In this document: positions 47,018 through 54,888 of the stretch, one piece after another | How positions within the stretch are numbered: the first letter of the stretch is position 1 | Layout: each line of letters begins with the position of its first letter | Position numbers and translations under genes: made by a program | Origin: Streptomyces shenzhenensis | GTDB lineage: Bacteria; Actinomycetota; Actinomycetes; Streptomycetales; Streptomycetaceae | DNA length: 64,000 bases | NCBI RefSeq assembly: GCF_021462265.1 | Contig: NZ_JAJONF010000017.1 | Location: 62,001 to 126,000, forward strand | Direction of reading: 5' to 3' | Notes under the pieces: generated by a model | What the model was told of the DNA's origin: nothing | Seen by the model: the letters and a program-made list of their open reading frames with translations, nothing else | Database searches by the model: none

Positions 47018-48322
47018 CTACTTGCCGCGGGCCGCCGGGCCGCCAGGCCGGGGCATCGCGAAGCCCTCCAGACGGGCCCGGGTCAGACCGGTCAGGCGGG
47101 CGACCTCGGCGGTGTCGAGGGCGCCGCAGTCCAGGCCGCGCAGCAGGTAGCCGCTGAGGGCCTTGGCGGTGGCGGGCTCGTCCATGACGTCACCGCCGAC
47201 GCGGTCGGCGTACCGGGCGAGCCGGGCGGCCGCCTGCTCCAGGCCCTCGCGGTAGAAGGCGAACACGGCCGCGTACCGGGTCGGGAGGTGGCCGGGGTGC
47301 ATGTCCCAGCCCTGGTAGTAGGCGCGGGCCAGGGCGCGCCGGGTGAGACCGTAGTGCAGCCGCCAGGCGTCGTGCACCTTGGCCGTCGGACCGACCGGCA
47401 GGACGTTGGTGGAGCCGTCCGACACCCGTACGCCCGTGCCGGCGGCGGCGACCTGCATGACCGCCTTGGCGTGGTCGGCGGCCGGGTGGTCGCTGGCCTG
47501 GTAGGCGGCGGAGACCCCCAGGCAGGCGCTGTAGTCGAAGGTGCCGTAGTGCAGTCCGGTGGCGCGGCCCTCGGCGGCCTGGATCATCCGGGCGACGGTG
47601 GCGGTGCCGTCGGTGGCGAGGACGGACTGGCTGGTCTCGATCTGGATCTCGAACCCGATCCGGCCGGGCCGGAGTCCATGGGTCTCCTCGAAGGCCTCCA
47701 GGAGCCGGACCATCGCGGTGACCTGATCGGGGTAGGTCACCTTGGGCAGGGTCAGCACGAGTCCCCGGGGCAGCCCGCCGGCGGCCATCAGCCCGGTGAG
47801 GAAGATGTCCAGGGTGCGGATGCCGCGGTCGCGCACCGCGGCCTCCATGCACTTCATCCGGATGCCCATGTACGGCGCCGCCGTGCCCTCGGCGTACGCC
47901 TCGGCGATCAGCCGGGCGGCACGGGCGGCCGTCTCGTCCTCCTCGGCGTCGGGGCGCGGGCCGTAGCCGTCCTCGAAGTCGACGCGCAGGTCTTCCACCG
48001 GTTCACGCTCCAGCTTGGCGCGGACCCGGGAGTGGACGGGCCCGGCGAGGGCCTCCGGCAGGCCGAGAACGGCGGCGAAGGCGGCGGCGTCGGGGGCGTG
48101 TTCGTCGAGGGCGGCGAGGGCCTGGTCGCCCCAGGAGCGAATCGTGCCGGCCGTGAAGGCGTCGCCGGGGACGTACACGGTGTGGACGGGCTGCCGGGTT
48201 CCCGGGTCACCTGGATAGCGGCGCTCCAGTTCGGCGTCGACGGGTGCGAGGGAGGCACTGATCTTCTCGCTGACGGCGCCCGCGAGGCTCGTCGCCACCT
48301 TCTCCTGCCGACCCTGGCCCAT
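47018..48322 (-). CDS. CitE-like HpcH/HpaI aldolase (DUF6986 type)
   Basis: 434 residues from ATG 48322 with GGGAGG seven bases upstream. TIM-barrel aldolase/lyase resembling citrate lyase beta: EDLRVDFEDGYGPRPD (acidic metal-binding segment), YMGIRMKCME with an Arg for substrate, LVLTLPKVTYPDQVTAMVRLLE, and GFEIQIETSQSVL with the Glu metal ligand; LHYGTFDYSACLG follows. The family is found next to allantoin/ureide catabolism genes in Streptomyces (from memory), so a role with glyoxylate or malyl-type products is possible, but no allantoinase is nearby here. Two palindromes lie directly upstream. Confidence 0.8.
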   Translation of the reverse strand: MGQGRQEKVATSLAGAVSEKISASLAPVDAELERRYPGDPGTRQPVHTVYVPGDAFTAGTIRSWGDQALAALDEHAPDAAAFAAVLGLPEALAGPVHSRVRAKLEREPVEDLRVDFEDGYGPRPDAEEDETAARAARLIAEAYAEGTAAPYMGIRMKCMEAAVRDRGIRTLDIFLTGLMAAGGLPRGLVLTLPKVTYPDQVTAMVRLLEAFEETHGLRPGRIGFEIQIETSQSVLATDGTATVARMIQAAEGRATGLHYGTFDYSACLGVSAAYQASDHPAADHAKAVMQVAAAGTGVRVSDGSTNVLPVGPTAKVHDAWRLHYGLTRRALARAYYQGWDMHPGHLPTRYAAVFAFYREGLEQAAARLARYADRVGGDVMDEPATAKALSGYLLRGLDCGALDTAEVARLTGLTRARLEGFAMPRPGGPAARGK

Positions 48323-48337
48323 CCCGCGCCTCCCGTT

Positions 48338-48367
48338 TTCCACTGTACGGAATCAACAATCCGTTGA
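48338..48367. promoter_or_regulatory. Two palindromes upstream of the CitE-like aldolase gene
   Basis: TTCC-ACTGTAC-GGAA (48338-48352) and, directly adjoining, TCAAC-AATCC-GTTGA (48353-48367). The placement 16-45 bases before the start suits a repressor; in other Streptomyces allantoin genes are controlled by the IclR-type AllR, which I suspect but cannot show. Confidence 0.5.
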
Positions 48368-48516
48368 ATGACGGTATCCGGGCTTTTTCGGAGCGGTCAA
48401 CACCGTGTCCACGAGACGACACGCCCCCATCTGGGCATGTTCACGCTCATCACACGCCGGGGTATCACACTGCTCAACGCCCGCCCGTCCGGCTTGTGCC
48501 CCCTGAAGGAGCCGCC

Positions 48517-49452
48517 GTGCCGAACCAGCGCCGAGTCACCCGCCGGCTGGGACTGCAGGTCCTGCTGGCCGCAGCGGTCACCGTGCCCTTGTCCAGTGCC
48601 GCGGTCTCCGCCTCCTCCGCAACACCTCGCACCCGTCGGCTGACCACCCTCGCGGCACCGTCCCGGCCGGCGCCCCGCCTCGACGTCATGACCTTCAACC
48701 TGCGGTACGCCAGCAGCGCCGAGCCCAACAGCTGGGCCGACCGCCGGCCGGTGATGCGTGAACTGCTGCGCCGCGCGCACCCTCACGTCATCGGCACCCA
48801 GGAGGGTCTCTACCAGCAACTGCTCGACATCGAAACCGGCCTCGGACCCGACTACGGCTGGGTCGGTACCGGCCGCGAGGGCGGCAGCCGGGACGAGTCG
48901 ACGGCCATCTACTACGACACCCGGCGCCTGGCCCCCGTCGAGCACTACACCTTCTGGCTCTCCGACACCCCTGAGGTCATCCGCTCCAACACCTGGGGCG
49001 CCGCCTTCCCCCGGATCGTCACCTGGGTCCGCTTCCGCGATCTCGCCGAAGACGGACGGGAGTTCTACGTCGCCAACACCCACTTCGACCAGAGGAGCCA
49101 GTACGCCCGCGAGCGCAGCGCCACGCTCCTGGTGCAGCGGATCGCGGAGTTCGACCGGAGGCTGCCCGTCGTGGTGACCGGCGACTTCAACGCCTACGCC
49201 CACAAGAACCCGGCCTACGACACCCTGGTGGACTCGGGACTCGTCGACACCTGGGACGCGGCGGAGCACCGCGGCCCCCAGTACGCGACCTTCCACGGCT
49301 ACCACCGGCTCAAGCCGGACGGCGACCGTATCGACTGGATCCTGACCTCGCCGGGTGTGACCACGCACCGGGCGGTGATGGACACCTTCTCGATGCACGG
49401 CCAGTTCCCGAGCGACCACCTGCCCGTGCAGGTCTCCCTGAGCCTGCGATGA
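48517..49452 (+). CDS. Secreted endonuclease/exonuclease/phosphatase family protein
   Basis: 311 residues from GTG 48517 after GAAGGAGCC. Signal peptide of RR type: TRRLGLQVLLAAAVTVPLSSA … ASA. EEP domain: LDVMTFNLRYASSAEPNSW (the Asn of the metal site), GTQEGLYQQLLDIE (catalytic Glu), FYVANTHFDQRSQYARERSA, VVVTGDFNAYA (GDFN), RIDWILTSPGVT and QFPSDHLPVQVSLSL (terminal His in SDHLPV). This matches exported phosphodiesterases of the DNase I/sphingomyelinase/inositol phosphatase superfamily; likely scavenges phosphate from nucleotides or phospholipids outside the cell. Ends at a shared terminator with etfA. Confidence 0.92.
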   Translation: MPNQRRVTRRLGLQVLLAAAVTVPLSSAAVSASSATPRTRRLTTLAAPSRPAPRLDVMTFNLRYASSAEPNSWADRRPVMRELLRRAHPHVIGTQEGLYQQLLDIETGLGPDYGWVGTGREGGSRDESTAIYYDTRRLAPVEHYTFWLSDTPEVIRSNTWGAAFPRIVTWVRFRDLAEDGREFYVANTHFDQRSQYARERSATLLVQRIAEFDRRLPVVVTGDFNAYAHKNPAYDTLVDSGLVDTWDAAEHRGPQYATFHGYHRLKPDGDRIDWILTSPGVTTHRAVMDTFSMHGQFPSDHLPVQVSLSLR

Positions 49453-49474
49453 ACCGAGCCCACGACGGTACGGC

Positions 49475-49510
49475 GAGGCCCCCGTGACCGGTGCCGGTCA
49501 CGGGGGCCTC
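49475..49510. terminator. Bidirectional terminator between EEP and etfA genes
   Basis: A perfect 17-bp stem (GAGGCCCCCGTGACCGG with its complement, two-base centre) sits between two convergent stops. Confidence 0.85.
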
Positions 49511-49527
49511 GGACAGCCCGGCGGCGG

Positions 49528-50490
49528 TCAGCCCTTGCGGGCCTTGACCTCCTCGGTGAGCTGGGGGACGACGTCGAAGAGGTCGCCGACGACGCCGAAG
49601 TCGACCAGTTCGAAGATCGGGGCCTCGGCGTCCTTGTTGACGGCCACGATGGTCTTCGAGGTCTGCATGCCCGCGCGGTGCTGGATGGCGCCGGAGATGC
49701 CGTTGGCGATGTACAGCTGCGGGGACACGCTCTTGCCGGTCTGGCCGACCTGGTTGGTGTGCGGGTACCAGCCGGCGTCGACCGCGGCACGCGAGGCACC
49801 GACGGCCGCGCCGAGGGAGTCGGCGAGGGCCTCGATGATCGCGAAGTTCTCGGCGCCGTTGACACCGCGGCCGCCGGAGACCACGATCGCGGCCTCGGTC
49901 AGCTCCGGACGGCCCGTGGACTCGCGGGCGGTACGGCCGGTGACCTTGGTGCCGGTCGCCTGGCCGGAGAAGGTCACCGCGAGGGCCTCGACGGTGCCCG
50001 CTGCCGGGGCGGCCTCGACGGCGGCGCTGTTGGGCTTGACGGTGATGACCGGGGTGCCCTTGGCGACGCGGGACTTGGTGGTGAACGAGGCGGCGAACAC
50101 CGACTGGGTGGCCACCAGGCCGTCGTCGCCGGCCTCCAGGTCGACGGCGTCGGTGATGATGCCGGAGCCGATGCGCAGCGCGAGGCGGGCGGCGATCTCC
50201 TTGCCCTCGGCGGAGGAGGGGACCAGCACGGCGGCCGGGGACACCTGCGCGACGGCGGCCTGCAGCGCGTCCACCTTCGGGACGACCAGGTAGTCGGCGT
50301 ACTCCGAGGCGTCGTGCGTGAGGACCTTGACGGCGCCGTGCTCGGCGAGCCTGGCGGCGGTGTCGGCGGCACCGGCACCGAGCGCGACGGCGACAGGCTC
50401 GCCGACGCGGCGGGCCAGCGTCAGAAGCTCCAGGGTGGGCTTGCGGACGGCACCGTCCACGTGGTCGACGTAGACGAGGACTTCAGCCAT
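49528..50490 (-). CDS. etfA: Electron transfer flavoprotein alpha subunit
   Basis: 320 residues from ATG 50490. N-terminal domain I (MAEVLVYVDHVDGAVRKPTLELLTLARRVGEPVAVALG) and the FAD-binding domain II with the signature GRPELTEAAIVVSGGRGVNG, then AVDAGWYPHTNQVGQTGKSVSPQLYIANGISGAIQHRAGMQTSKTIVAVNKDAEAPIF, which binds the FAD. ETF carries electrons from acyl-CoA dehydrogenases and other flavoenzymes to the quinone pool. Downstream of etfB on the same strand, 82 bases apart. Confidence 0.96.
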   Translation of the reverse strand: MAEVLVYVDHVDGAVRKPTLELLTLARRVGEPVAVALGAGAADTAARLAEHGAVKVLTHDASEYADYLVVPKVDALQAAVAQVSPAAVLVPSSAEGKEIAARLALRIGSGIITDAVDLEAGDDGLVATQSVFAASFTTKSRVAKGTPVITVKPNSAAVEAAPAAGTVEALAVTFSGQATGTKVTGRTARESTGRPELTEAAIVVSGGRGVNGAENFAIIEALADSLGAAVGASRAAVDAGWYPHTNQVGQTGKSVSPQLYIANGISGAIQHRAGMQTSKTIVAVNKDAEAPIFELVDFGVVGDLFDVVPQLTEEVKARKG

Positions 50491-50572
50491 GGGATTGCTC
50501 TCCTGCGAAACGAAGTTGAGGGGCGGTCAGCGAGTGACGGGCTCAGACGGACTTCCGGCCCGCGAGGCTGCG

Positions 50573-51361
50573 TCAGACGAATTTGCGCTCCGCGAGGAAG
50601 GCGGCGAGCTGCTTGCCGCCCTCGCCCTCGTCCTTGACGATCGTGCCCGCCGTACGGGCCGGACGCGCGACGGCGTCCTCGACCTTGGTCCAGGCACCCT
50701 CCAGGCCGACCTCCTCGGCCTCGATGTCCAGGTCGGACAGGTCCCAGGACTCAACCGGCTTCTTCTTGGCCGCCATGATGCCCTTGAAGGACGGGTAACG
50801 CGCCTCACCCGACTGGTCGGTCACCGACACGACCGCCGGCAGGGAGGCCTCCAGCTGCTCGCTGGCCGCGTCGCCGTCGCGGCGGCCCCTGACCGTGCCG
50901 CCCTCGACCGAGACCTCGGAGAGCAGGGTGACCTGCGGGACGCCCAGCCGCTCGGCCAGCAGGGCCGGCAGCACGCCCATGGTGCCGTCGGTGGAGGCCA
51001 TACCGGAGACCACCAGGTCGAAGCCGGCCTTCTCGATCGCCTTGGCCAGCACCAGCGAGGTGCCGATCGCGTCGGTACCGTGCAGGTCGTCGTCCTCGAC
51101 GTGGATCGCCTTGTCCGCCCCCATCGACAGCGCCTTGCGCAGCGCGTCCTTCGCGTCCTCCGGACCAACCGTCAAAACGGTGACCTCGACATCGTCGTCG
51201 GAGTTCTCCGCGATCTGCAGCGCCTGCTCGACCGCGTACTCGTCCAGCTCGGAGAGCAGACCGTCCACGTCGTCACGGTCGACGGTCAGGTCATCGGCGA
51301 AGTGCCGGTCGCCAGTGGCGTCGGGCACGTACTTCACAGTGACAACGATCCTCAGGCTCAC
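50573..51361 (-). CDS. etfB: Electron transfer flavoprotein beta subunit
   Basis: 262 residues from GTG 51361 after AGGAG. VSLRIVVTVKYVPDATGDRHFADD at the start, AVEQALQIAE, VTVLTVGPEDAKDALRKALSMGADKAIHVEDDDL (AMP-binding segment of ETF beta), LPALLAERLGVPQVTLLSEVSVEGG and the FAD-domain contact VSVTDQSGEARYPSFKGIMAAKKKPVESWDL. Partner of EtfA. The C-terminal codons for AFLAERKFV stop at 50573; the next ~30 bases downstream look like a degenerate second copy of that tail. Confidence 0.96.
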   Translation of the reverse strand: MSLRIVVTVKYVPDATGDRHFADDLTVDRDDVDGLLSELDEYAVEQALQIAENSDDDVEVTVLTVGPEDAKDALRKALSMGADKAIHVEDDDLHGTDAIGTSLVLAKAIEKAGFDLVVSGMASTDGTMGVLPALLAERLGVPQVTLLSEVSVEGGTVRGRRDGDAASEQLEASLPAVVSVTDQSGEARYPSFKGIMAAKKKPVESWDLSDLDIEAEEVGLEGAWTKVEDAVARPARTAGTIVKDEGEGGKQLAAFLAERKFV

Positions 51362-51392
51362 GCCGGCTCTCCTACTGCATCGTCTCTTCTGG

Positions 51393-51411
51393 GCTGCCTC
51401 TTGAAGGCAGC
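51393..51411. promoter_or_regulatory. Hairpin in the etfB leader
   Basis: GCTGCCT-CTTGA-AGGCAGC is a perfect 7-bp stem placed 32-50 bases before the etfB start, just downstream of a TATGCT hexamer (minus strand, 51415 to 51410). Confidence 0.4.
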
Positions 51412-51602
51412 ATAGGCGCCCCAAGCGGCTCATCCCGGTCGGGGCGGCCGCGCGCTCCGAACGAAATATTACTCACCAGTACAGCCAGTTCCCGCCCGCT
51501 AAGCAAGCGCTTTGAACTGTGACCTTCGCAACGCAGCGTAACCGGAACTCGACGCGTTCGCAGAACAGGTGACGTGTGATCCGCGGAACGGGGAGCGTGT
51601 GA

Positions 51603-52112
51603 TCAGTCACGCAGGCCGTTGAAGCCCCCCTGGTGGTACAGGAGCGGCCGGCCTGCGCCGGAGGGATCGCCGACGAGCACCTCGGCCAGCACGATGCGGT
51701 GGTCCCCGGCCGGCACGCGGGCGACGATCCGGCACACCAGCCACACCAGTACGCCGTCGATGACCGGGACACCCGCATGGCCGTCGCGCCAGTTGGTGGG
51801 CGCCCCGAACCGGTCGGCACCGCTGCGCGCGAAGGTGGCCGCGAGCTCCGCCTGGTGCTCGCCGAGGATGTGGACGCCGATGTGCTCGGCGGTGGATATC
51901 GCGGGCCAGCTGGAGGCGCCCGTGCCGACGCCGAAGGAGAGCATGGGGGGCTCGGCGGAGACGGAGGTGAGGGAGGTGGCGGTGAAGCCGACCGGGCCGT
52001 CGGCGCCGCGCGCGGTGATCACCGCCACACCGGCCGCGTGCCGCCGGAAGGCGGAGCGGAGCAGATCGGGAGAGGCGAGCCGAGGGGTGCCGAGATCGGG
52101 CGTGGCCGTCAT
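51603..52112 (-). CDS. Flavin reductase-like FMN-binding protein
   Basis: 169 residues from ATG 52112 with GAAGGA upstream. Flavin_Reduct family: SAFRRHAAGVAVITARGADGPVGFTATSLTSVSAEPPMLSFGVGTGASSW, IGVHILGEHQAELAATFARSGADRFG, VWLVCRIVARVPAGDHRIVLAEVL, PLLYHQGGFNGL. These two-component partners make reduced FMN or FAD for monooxygenases; many in actinobacteria serve desulfonation or aromatic hydroxylation. Preceded by a short cysteine-containing leader ORF 45 bases upstream, so its expression probably responds to cysteine supply. Confidence 0.9.
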   Translation of the reverse strand: MTATPDLGTPRLASPDLLRSAFRRHAAGVAVITARGADGPVGFTATSLTSVSAEPPMLSFGVGTGASSWPAISTAEHIGVHILGEHQAELAATFARSGADRFGAPTNWRDGHAGVPVIDGVLVWLVCRIVARVPAGDHRIVLAEVLVGDPSGAGRPLLYHQGGFNGLRD

Positions 52113-52156
52113 GGAGTTGTCCTTCCGCGGGAGGCGGTCTTCGGGTCCGGAGGGGC

Positions 52157-52237
52157 TCAACAACCCGGACAGCGCGCGCTCGCGGTGCGGGCCAGGTCCA
52201 CGTGGACCCGCCCGAAGAGAAGGAGTTCCTGAGGCAT
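52157..52237 (-). CDS. Cysteine-rich leader peptide upstream of flavin reductase (attenuator ORF)
   Basis: A 26-codon ORF from ATG 52237 to TGA 52157: an MPQELLLF start followed by GRVHVDLARTASARCPGC. The motif RxHVDLxRTxSAxC matches, from memory, the family NCBI calls putative leader peptide that precedes sulfur genes in Streptomyces. Two Cys codons (both TGT, rare here) come in the last four sense codons, the expected place for a ribosome to stall when charged Cys-tRNA is scarce. Promoter TTGACT-18-CAGCCT lies just upstream. I infer a cis-acting attenuator of the flavin reductase gene rather than a functional peptide. Confidence 0.75.
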   Translation of the reverse strand: MPQELLLFGRVHVDLARTASARCPGC

Positions 52238-52243
52238 ACGGTC

Positions 52244-52273
52244 AGGCTGACGATAGGTGGTGCGCCCAGTCAA
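52244..52273 (-). promoter_or_regulatory. Promoter of the leader peptide/flavin reductase unit
   Basis: On the minus strand TTGACT (52273 to 52268), an 18-base spacer and CAGCCT (52249 to 52244) precede the leader ATG by six bases, implying a leaderless start. TATCGT (52257 to 52252) is an alternative -10. Confidence 0.5.
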
Positions 52274-52320
52274 GCACGTTCCGGCATATGGGAGGTGTCT
52301 CACCGTCACCGGCACGTCCG

Positions 52321-52752
52321 TCAGACCGCCTCTCCCAGCGCCGCGATGACGTCCGCCTTGCGGGGCTGTCCGGCGGCCCGGCGCACCACCCGGCCGTCCG
52401 CGTCGAGCACCAGCACGGTGGGGGTCTTCAGGATCTCCAGGTCGCGCACGAGGTCCAGGCGGGCCTCGGCGTCGATCTCGACGTGGGTGACCCCGGGGAC
52501 CATCCCGGCGACCTCGCCCAGCACTCGCCGGGTGGCCCGGCAGGGGGCGCAGAAGGCGCTGGAGAACTGCACCAGCGTGGCCCGTTCGCCCAGTTCGCCG
52601 CCGAGTTCGGCCGCCCCGAGCCGCTTGCCGTCGTCCCGCCCGCGCACCCGTACCCTCCCGCTCCGCCGCTTGTGCAGCACTCCGTAGACACTCGCCGCCG
52701 CGAGCACCGCCACGCACACCACCAGTCCGGTCATCACCGGACAAGGATCCAT
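52321..52752 (-). CDS. Membrane-anchored thioredoxin-family protein
   Basis: 143 residues from ATG 52752; ATG 52734 is an alternative. One N-terminal helix (VMTGLVVCVAVLAAASVYGVL) anchors it; then a thioredoxin fold with ATLVQFSSAFCAPCRATRRVL (redox Cys pair CAPC), LEILKTPTVLVLDADGRVV (cis-Pro after KT) and a short C-terminal helix. It acts as a thiol oxidoreductase at the membrane surface. The gene is divergent from DUF4395, a pairing common in Streptomyces sulfur loci. Probably part of sulfur or redox homeostasis with the flavin reductase. Confidence 0.88.
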   Translation of the reverse strand: MDPCPVMTGLVVCVAVLAAASVYGVLHKRRSGRVRVRGRDDGKRLGAAELGGELGERATLVQFSSAFCAPCRATRRVLGEVAGMVPGVTHVEIDAEARLDLVRDLEILKTPTVLVLDADGRVVRRAAGQPRKADVIAALGEAV

Positions 52753-52839
52753 GAGACGGCCCGCCTCGGGAACAAGCGTTCACACGATTGCAAAGATTCC
52801 CGGCTCCCCAATCGGCGTCCGGGGCGGAATCCTTGGTTC

Positions 52840-53256
52840 ATGGACATCGACGCACGTGGGCCGCGGTTCGCGGCGGCCGTGACGACGGTCGTACTGGCCG
52901 CCGCACTCATCACCCGGAGCCCCTGGATCCTCGCCTGGCAGACGGCGGCGTTCGCGCTGGGCGCCGCGGGGGGCATGACCCGTTCGCCGTACGGCTGGGT
53001 GTTCCGGACGGCCGTACGACCGCGGCTGGGCCCTCCGGCCGAGTTCGAGCCGCCGGAGCCCCCGCGGTTCGCACAGGCGGTGGGACTGGTCTTCGCGGGG
53101 CTCGGTCTGGTCGGATTCACGCTGGGCCCCGCGTGGTTGGGCCTCGCGGCGACCGGGCTCGCGCTCGCCGCGGCCTTCCTCAATGCGGCATTCGGGTACT
53201 GCCTGGGCTGCGAGATGTTCCTGCTCGTGCGGCAGTTGACGGCGCGCCCACAGTAA
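52840..53256 (+). CDS. DUF4395-domain membrane protein
   Basis: 138 residues from ATG 52840. DUF4395: begins MDIDARGPRFAAAVTTVVLA, with helices in VTTVVLAAALITRSPWILAWQ, FALGAAGGMTRSPYGWVFR and AQAVGLVFAGLGLVGFTLG, then AAFLNAAFGYCLGCEMFLLVRQL. The cysteines in YCLGCEMF are conserved in the family and probably redox active or metal binding. Divergent from the thioredoxin gene, with which it likely works in a thiol/sulfur pathway. Polytopic inner membrane protein. Confidence 0.88.
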   Translation: MDIDARGPRFAAAVTTVVLAAALITRSPWILAWQTAAFALGAAGGMTRSPYGWVFRTAVRPRLGPPAEFEPPEPPRFAQAVGLVFAGLGLVGFTLGPAWLGLAATGLALAAAFLNAAFGYCLGCEMFLLVRQLTARPQ

Positions 53257-53377
53257 GGAAACGGTAAAACCACGAGGTGGATCAAGGGACCAACGTGACG
53301 AGGATCTCGCCGCTCCCGGGCACCAGGGCTGGCTCCCCGTCCGTTCTTCGGGCACCATCTGCGAGACGCCGTAAACC

Positions 53378-53389
53378 TACGGCTCCGTA
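53378..53389. promoter_or_regulatory. Palindrome TACGG-CT-CCGTA upstream of the acyltransferase gene
   Basis: The interrupted palindrome lies 56 bases before the plsC start in a gap of lower GC, near AAACCTACGG, reminiscent of TACGG-type operators of lipid TetR regulators. No regulator is adjacent. Confidence 0.4.
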
Positions 53390-53444
53390 ACTTTCCCGCC
53401 GGGAGCCTTTTCCCCAGGCAGAGCAGAAAGGGCCCGTCCCCCCC

Positions 53445-54173
53445 ATGGCCGAGTTGGTCTACCGTCCCGTCATCGGTTTCGCCAAGGCACTGTTCAAGGT
53501 CTGGGACCTCAAGATCGACTGCCAGGGTTCGGAGAACATCCCGCGCTCGGGCGGTGCCGTGGTGGTGAGCAATCACGTCAGCTACCTGGACTTCGTCTTC
53601 GACGGCCTGGCGGCGCTTCCGCAGAAGCGCCTCGTGCGGTTCATGGCGAAGGAGTCGGTGTTCCGGCACCGGATCTCCGGCCCGCTGATGCGCGGGATGA
53701 AGCACATCCCGGTGGACCGCGAGCAGGGCGAGGCCGCCTACGAGCACGCGCTGGCCTCGCTGAAGGCCGGTGAGATCGTGGGCGTCTTCCCGGAGGCCAC
53801 GATCTCCCAGTCGTTCACGCTCAAGAGCTTCAAGTCGGGCGCCGCGCGCCTGGCCCAGGAAGCCGGCGTGCCGCTCGTCCCGATGGCCCTGTGGGGCACC
53901 CAGCGCATCTGGACCAAGGGCCACCCGCGCAATTTCAAGCGCAACCACCTGCCCATCACCATCCGGGTCGGCGAGCCGGTCGACGCTCCCCGGGACCAGT
54001 ACGCGGGCGCCATCACCCGCCGGCTGCGCGAGCGCGTCCAGGAGCTGCTGGAGGCCGCCCAGCGCGCCTACCCGGCCCGCCCGAAGGACGACACCGACAC
54101 CTGGTGGCTTCCGGCGCACCTGGGCGGCACGGCCCCCACGCCGGACCAGCTGAAGGCCGCCGAGGCGGCCTGA
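53445..54173 (+). CDS. plsC: 1-acyl-sn-glycerol-3-phosphate acyltransferase
   Basis: 242 residues from ATG 53445. PlsC family: motif I NHVSYLDFVFDG (NHx4D, catalytic His and Asp), motif II-like GMKHIPVDREQGEAAYEHAL, motif III VGVFPEATISQSF (FPEGT-type) and motif IV VPLVPMALWGTQRIW. It transfers acyl groups to lysophosphatidic acid to give phosphatidic acid at the inner face of the membrane. A basic and aromatic C-terminal region follows (TWWLPAHLGG). Several PlsC paralogues are normal in Streptomyces. Confidence 0.94.
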   Translation: MAELVYRPVIGFAKALFKVWDLKIDCQGSENIPRSGGAVVVSNHVSYLDFVFDGLAALPQKRLVRFMAKESVFRHRISGPLMRGMKHIPVDREQGEAAYEHALASLKAGEIVGVFPEATISQSFTLKSFKSGAARLAQEAGVPLVPMALWGTQRIWTKGHPRNFKRNHLPITIRVGEPVDAPRDQYAGAITRRLRERVQELLEAAQRAYPARPKDDTDTWWLPAHLGGTAPTPDQLKAAEAA

Positions 54174-54176
54174 GCC

Positions 54177-54878
54177 TCAGCCCGCCGACTCGGGCGCGCG
54201 CACCTCGACGCGGGCACCCGGGCTGAACTTCTCCAGCAGTTCCGCGAGTTCGGCACCGGCCGAGGCCACGTCAGCCACCGGCATCGGGGTGAGACTCTCC
54301 AGCAGGAAGACGGCCGAGGTCGTCCGCTCGGTGAGGCGGGTGCGGGGGCCCTGGCGCCAGTTCCAGCGGCGGCAGGTGACGCCGGCGGCGTCGCACCACA
54401 CGACCTCGCCGGCGTCGGGGTGCTCGACCACCTCCTCACCCCCGGCCACGGTGCCGAAGTCCTCCTCCCCCGTGGCGCGCGTCAGCCGCATCCCGCCCCG
54501 GACGAGGTCGAGGTCCTCGCCGCCCACCGGGATCAGGTGGGCGACGCTGATCGCGTTGTAGACGTCCACGAGCAGGTTGATGCGGGGCAGGCCGCCGTCC
54601 GCGAGGGCCCGCCTGGCCAGTGCCTCGGCCGAGTTGCGGGTGCGCGACGGCTTGGAGCCGAAGGCCGTGTAGGCCGCCCGCCAGGCGGCCATGTGCGGAT
54701 CCTCGTGCGGGGCGCGCCCGTCCAGGCGTACGGCCAGACGGCGGGCCGCGTCGTCGAGCAGCCCGGAACTCGCCTCCGTGCTGGGCCCGTTCACCAGGCC
54801 GTGGGCCTCGATCACGAGGTGTGTGAAGCCGGGCGCGAGGGCGCGCACCTCGTCGGACACGGTGAGCGTGAGAGTCAT
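54177..54878 (-). CDS. B3/B4 tRNA-binding-domain protein (PheRS beta-like editing domain)
   Basis: 233 residues from ATG 54878 with AGGCAGGAC upstream. Stand-alone B3/B4 domain: SDEVRALAPGFTHLVIEAHGLVN, AFGSKPSRTRNSAEALARRALADGGLPRINLLVDVYNAISVAHLIPVGGEDLD. In phenylalanyl-tRNA synthetase beta this domain edits mischarged Tyr-tRNA(Phe); free-standing copies are thought to edit or deacylate tRNA, function unproven. The gene follows the transglutaminase-like gene by 10 bases on the same strand, so the pair is almost certainly one transcript. Confidence 0.82.
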   Translation of the reverse strand: MTLTLTVSDEVRALAPGFTHLVIEAHGLVNGPSTEASSGLLDDAARRLAVRLDGRAPHEDPHMAAWRAAYTAFGSKPSRTRNSAEALARRALADGGLPRINLLVDVYNAISVAHLIPVGGEDLDLVRGGMRLTRATGEEDFGTVAGGEEVVEHPDAGEVVWCDAAGVTCRRWNWRQGPRTRLTERTTSAVFLLESLTPMPVADVASAGAELAELLEKFSPGARVEVRAPESAG

Positions 54879-54888
54879 CTGTCCTGCC

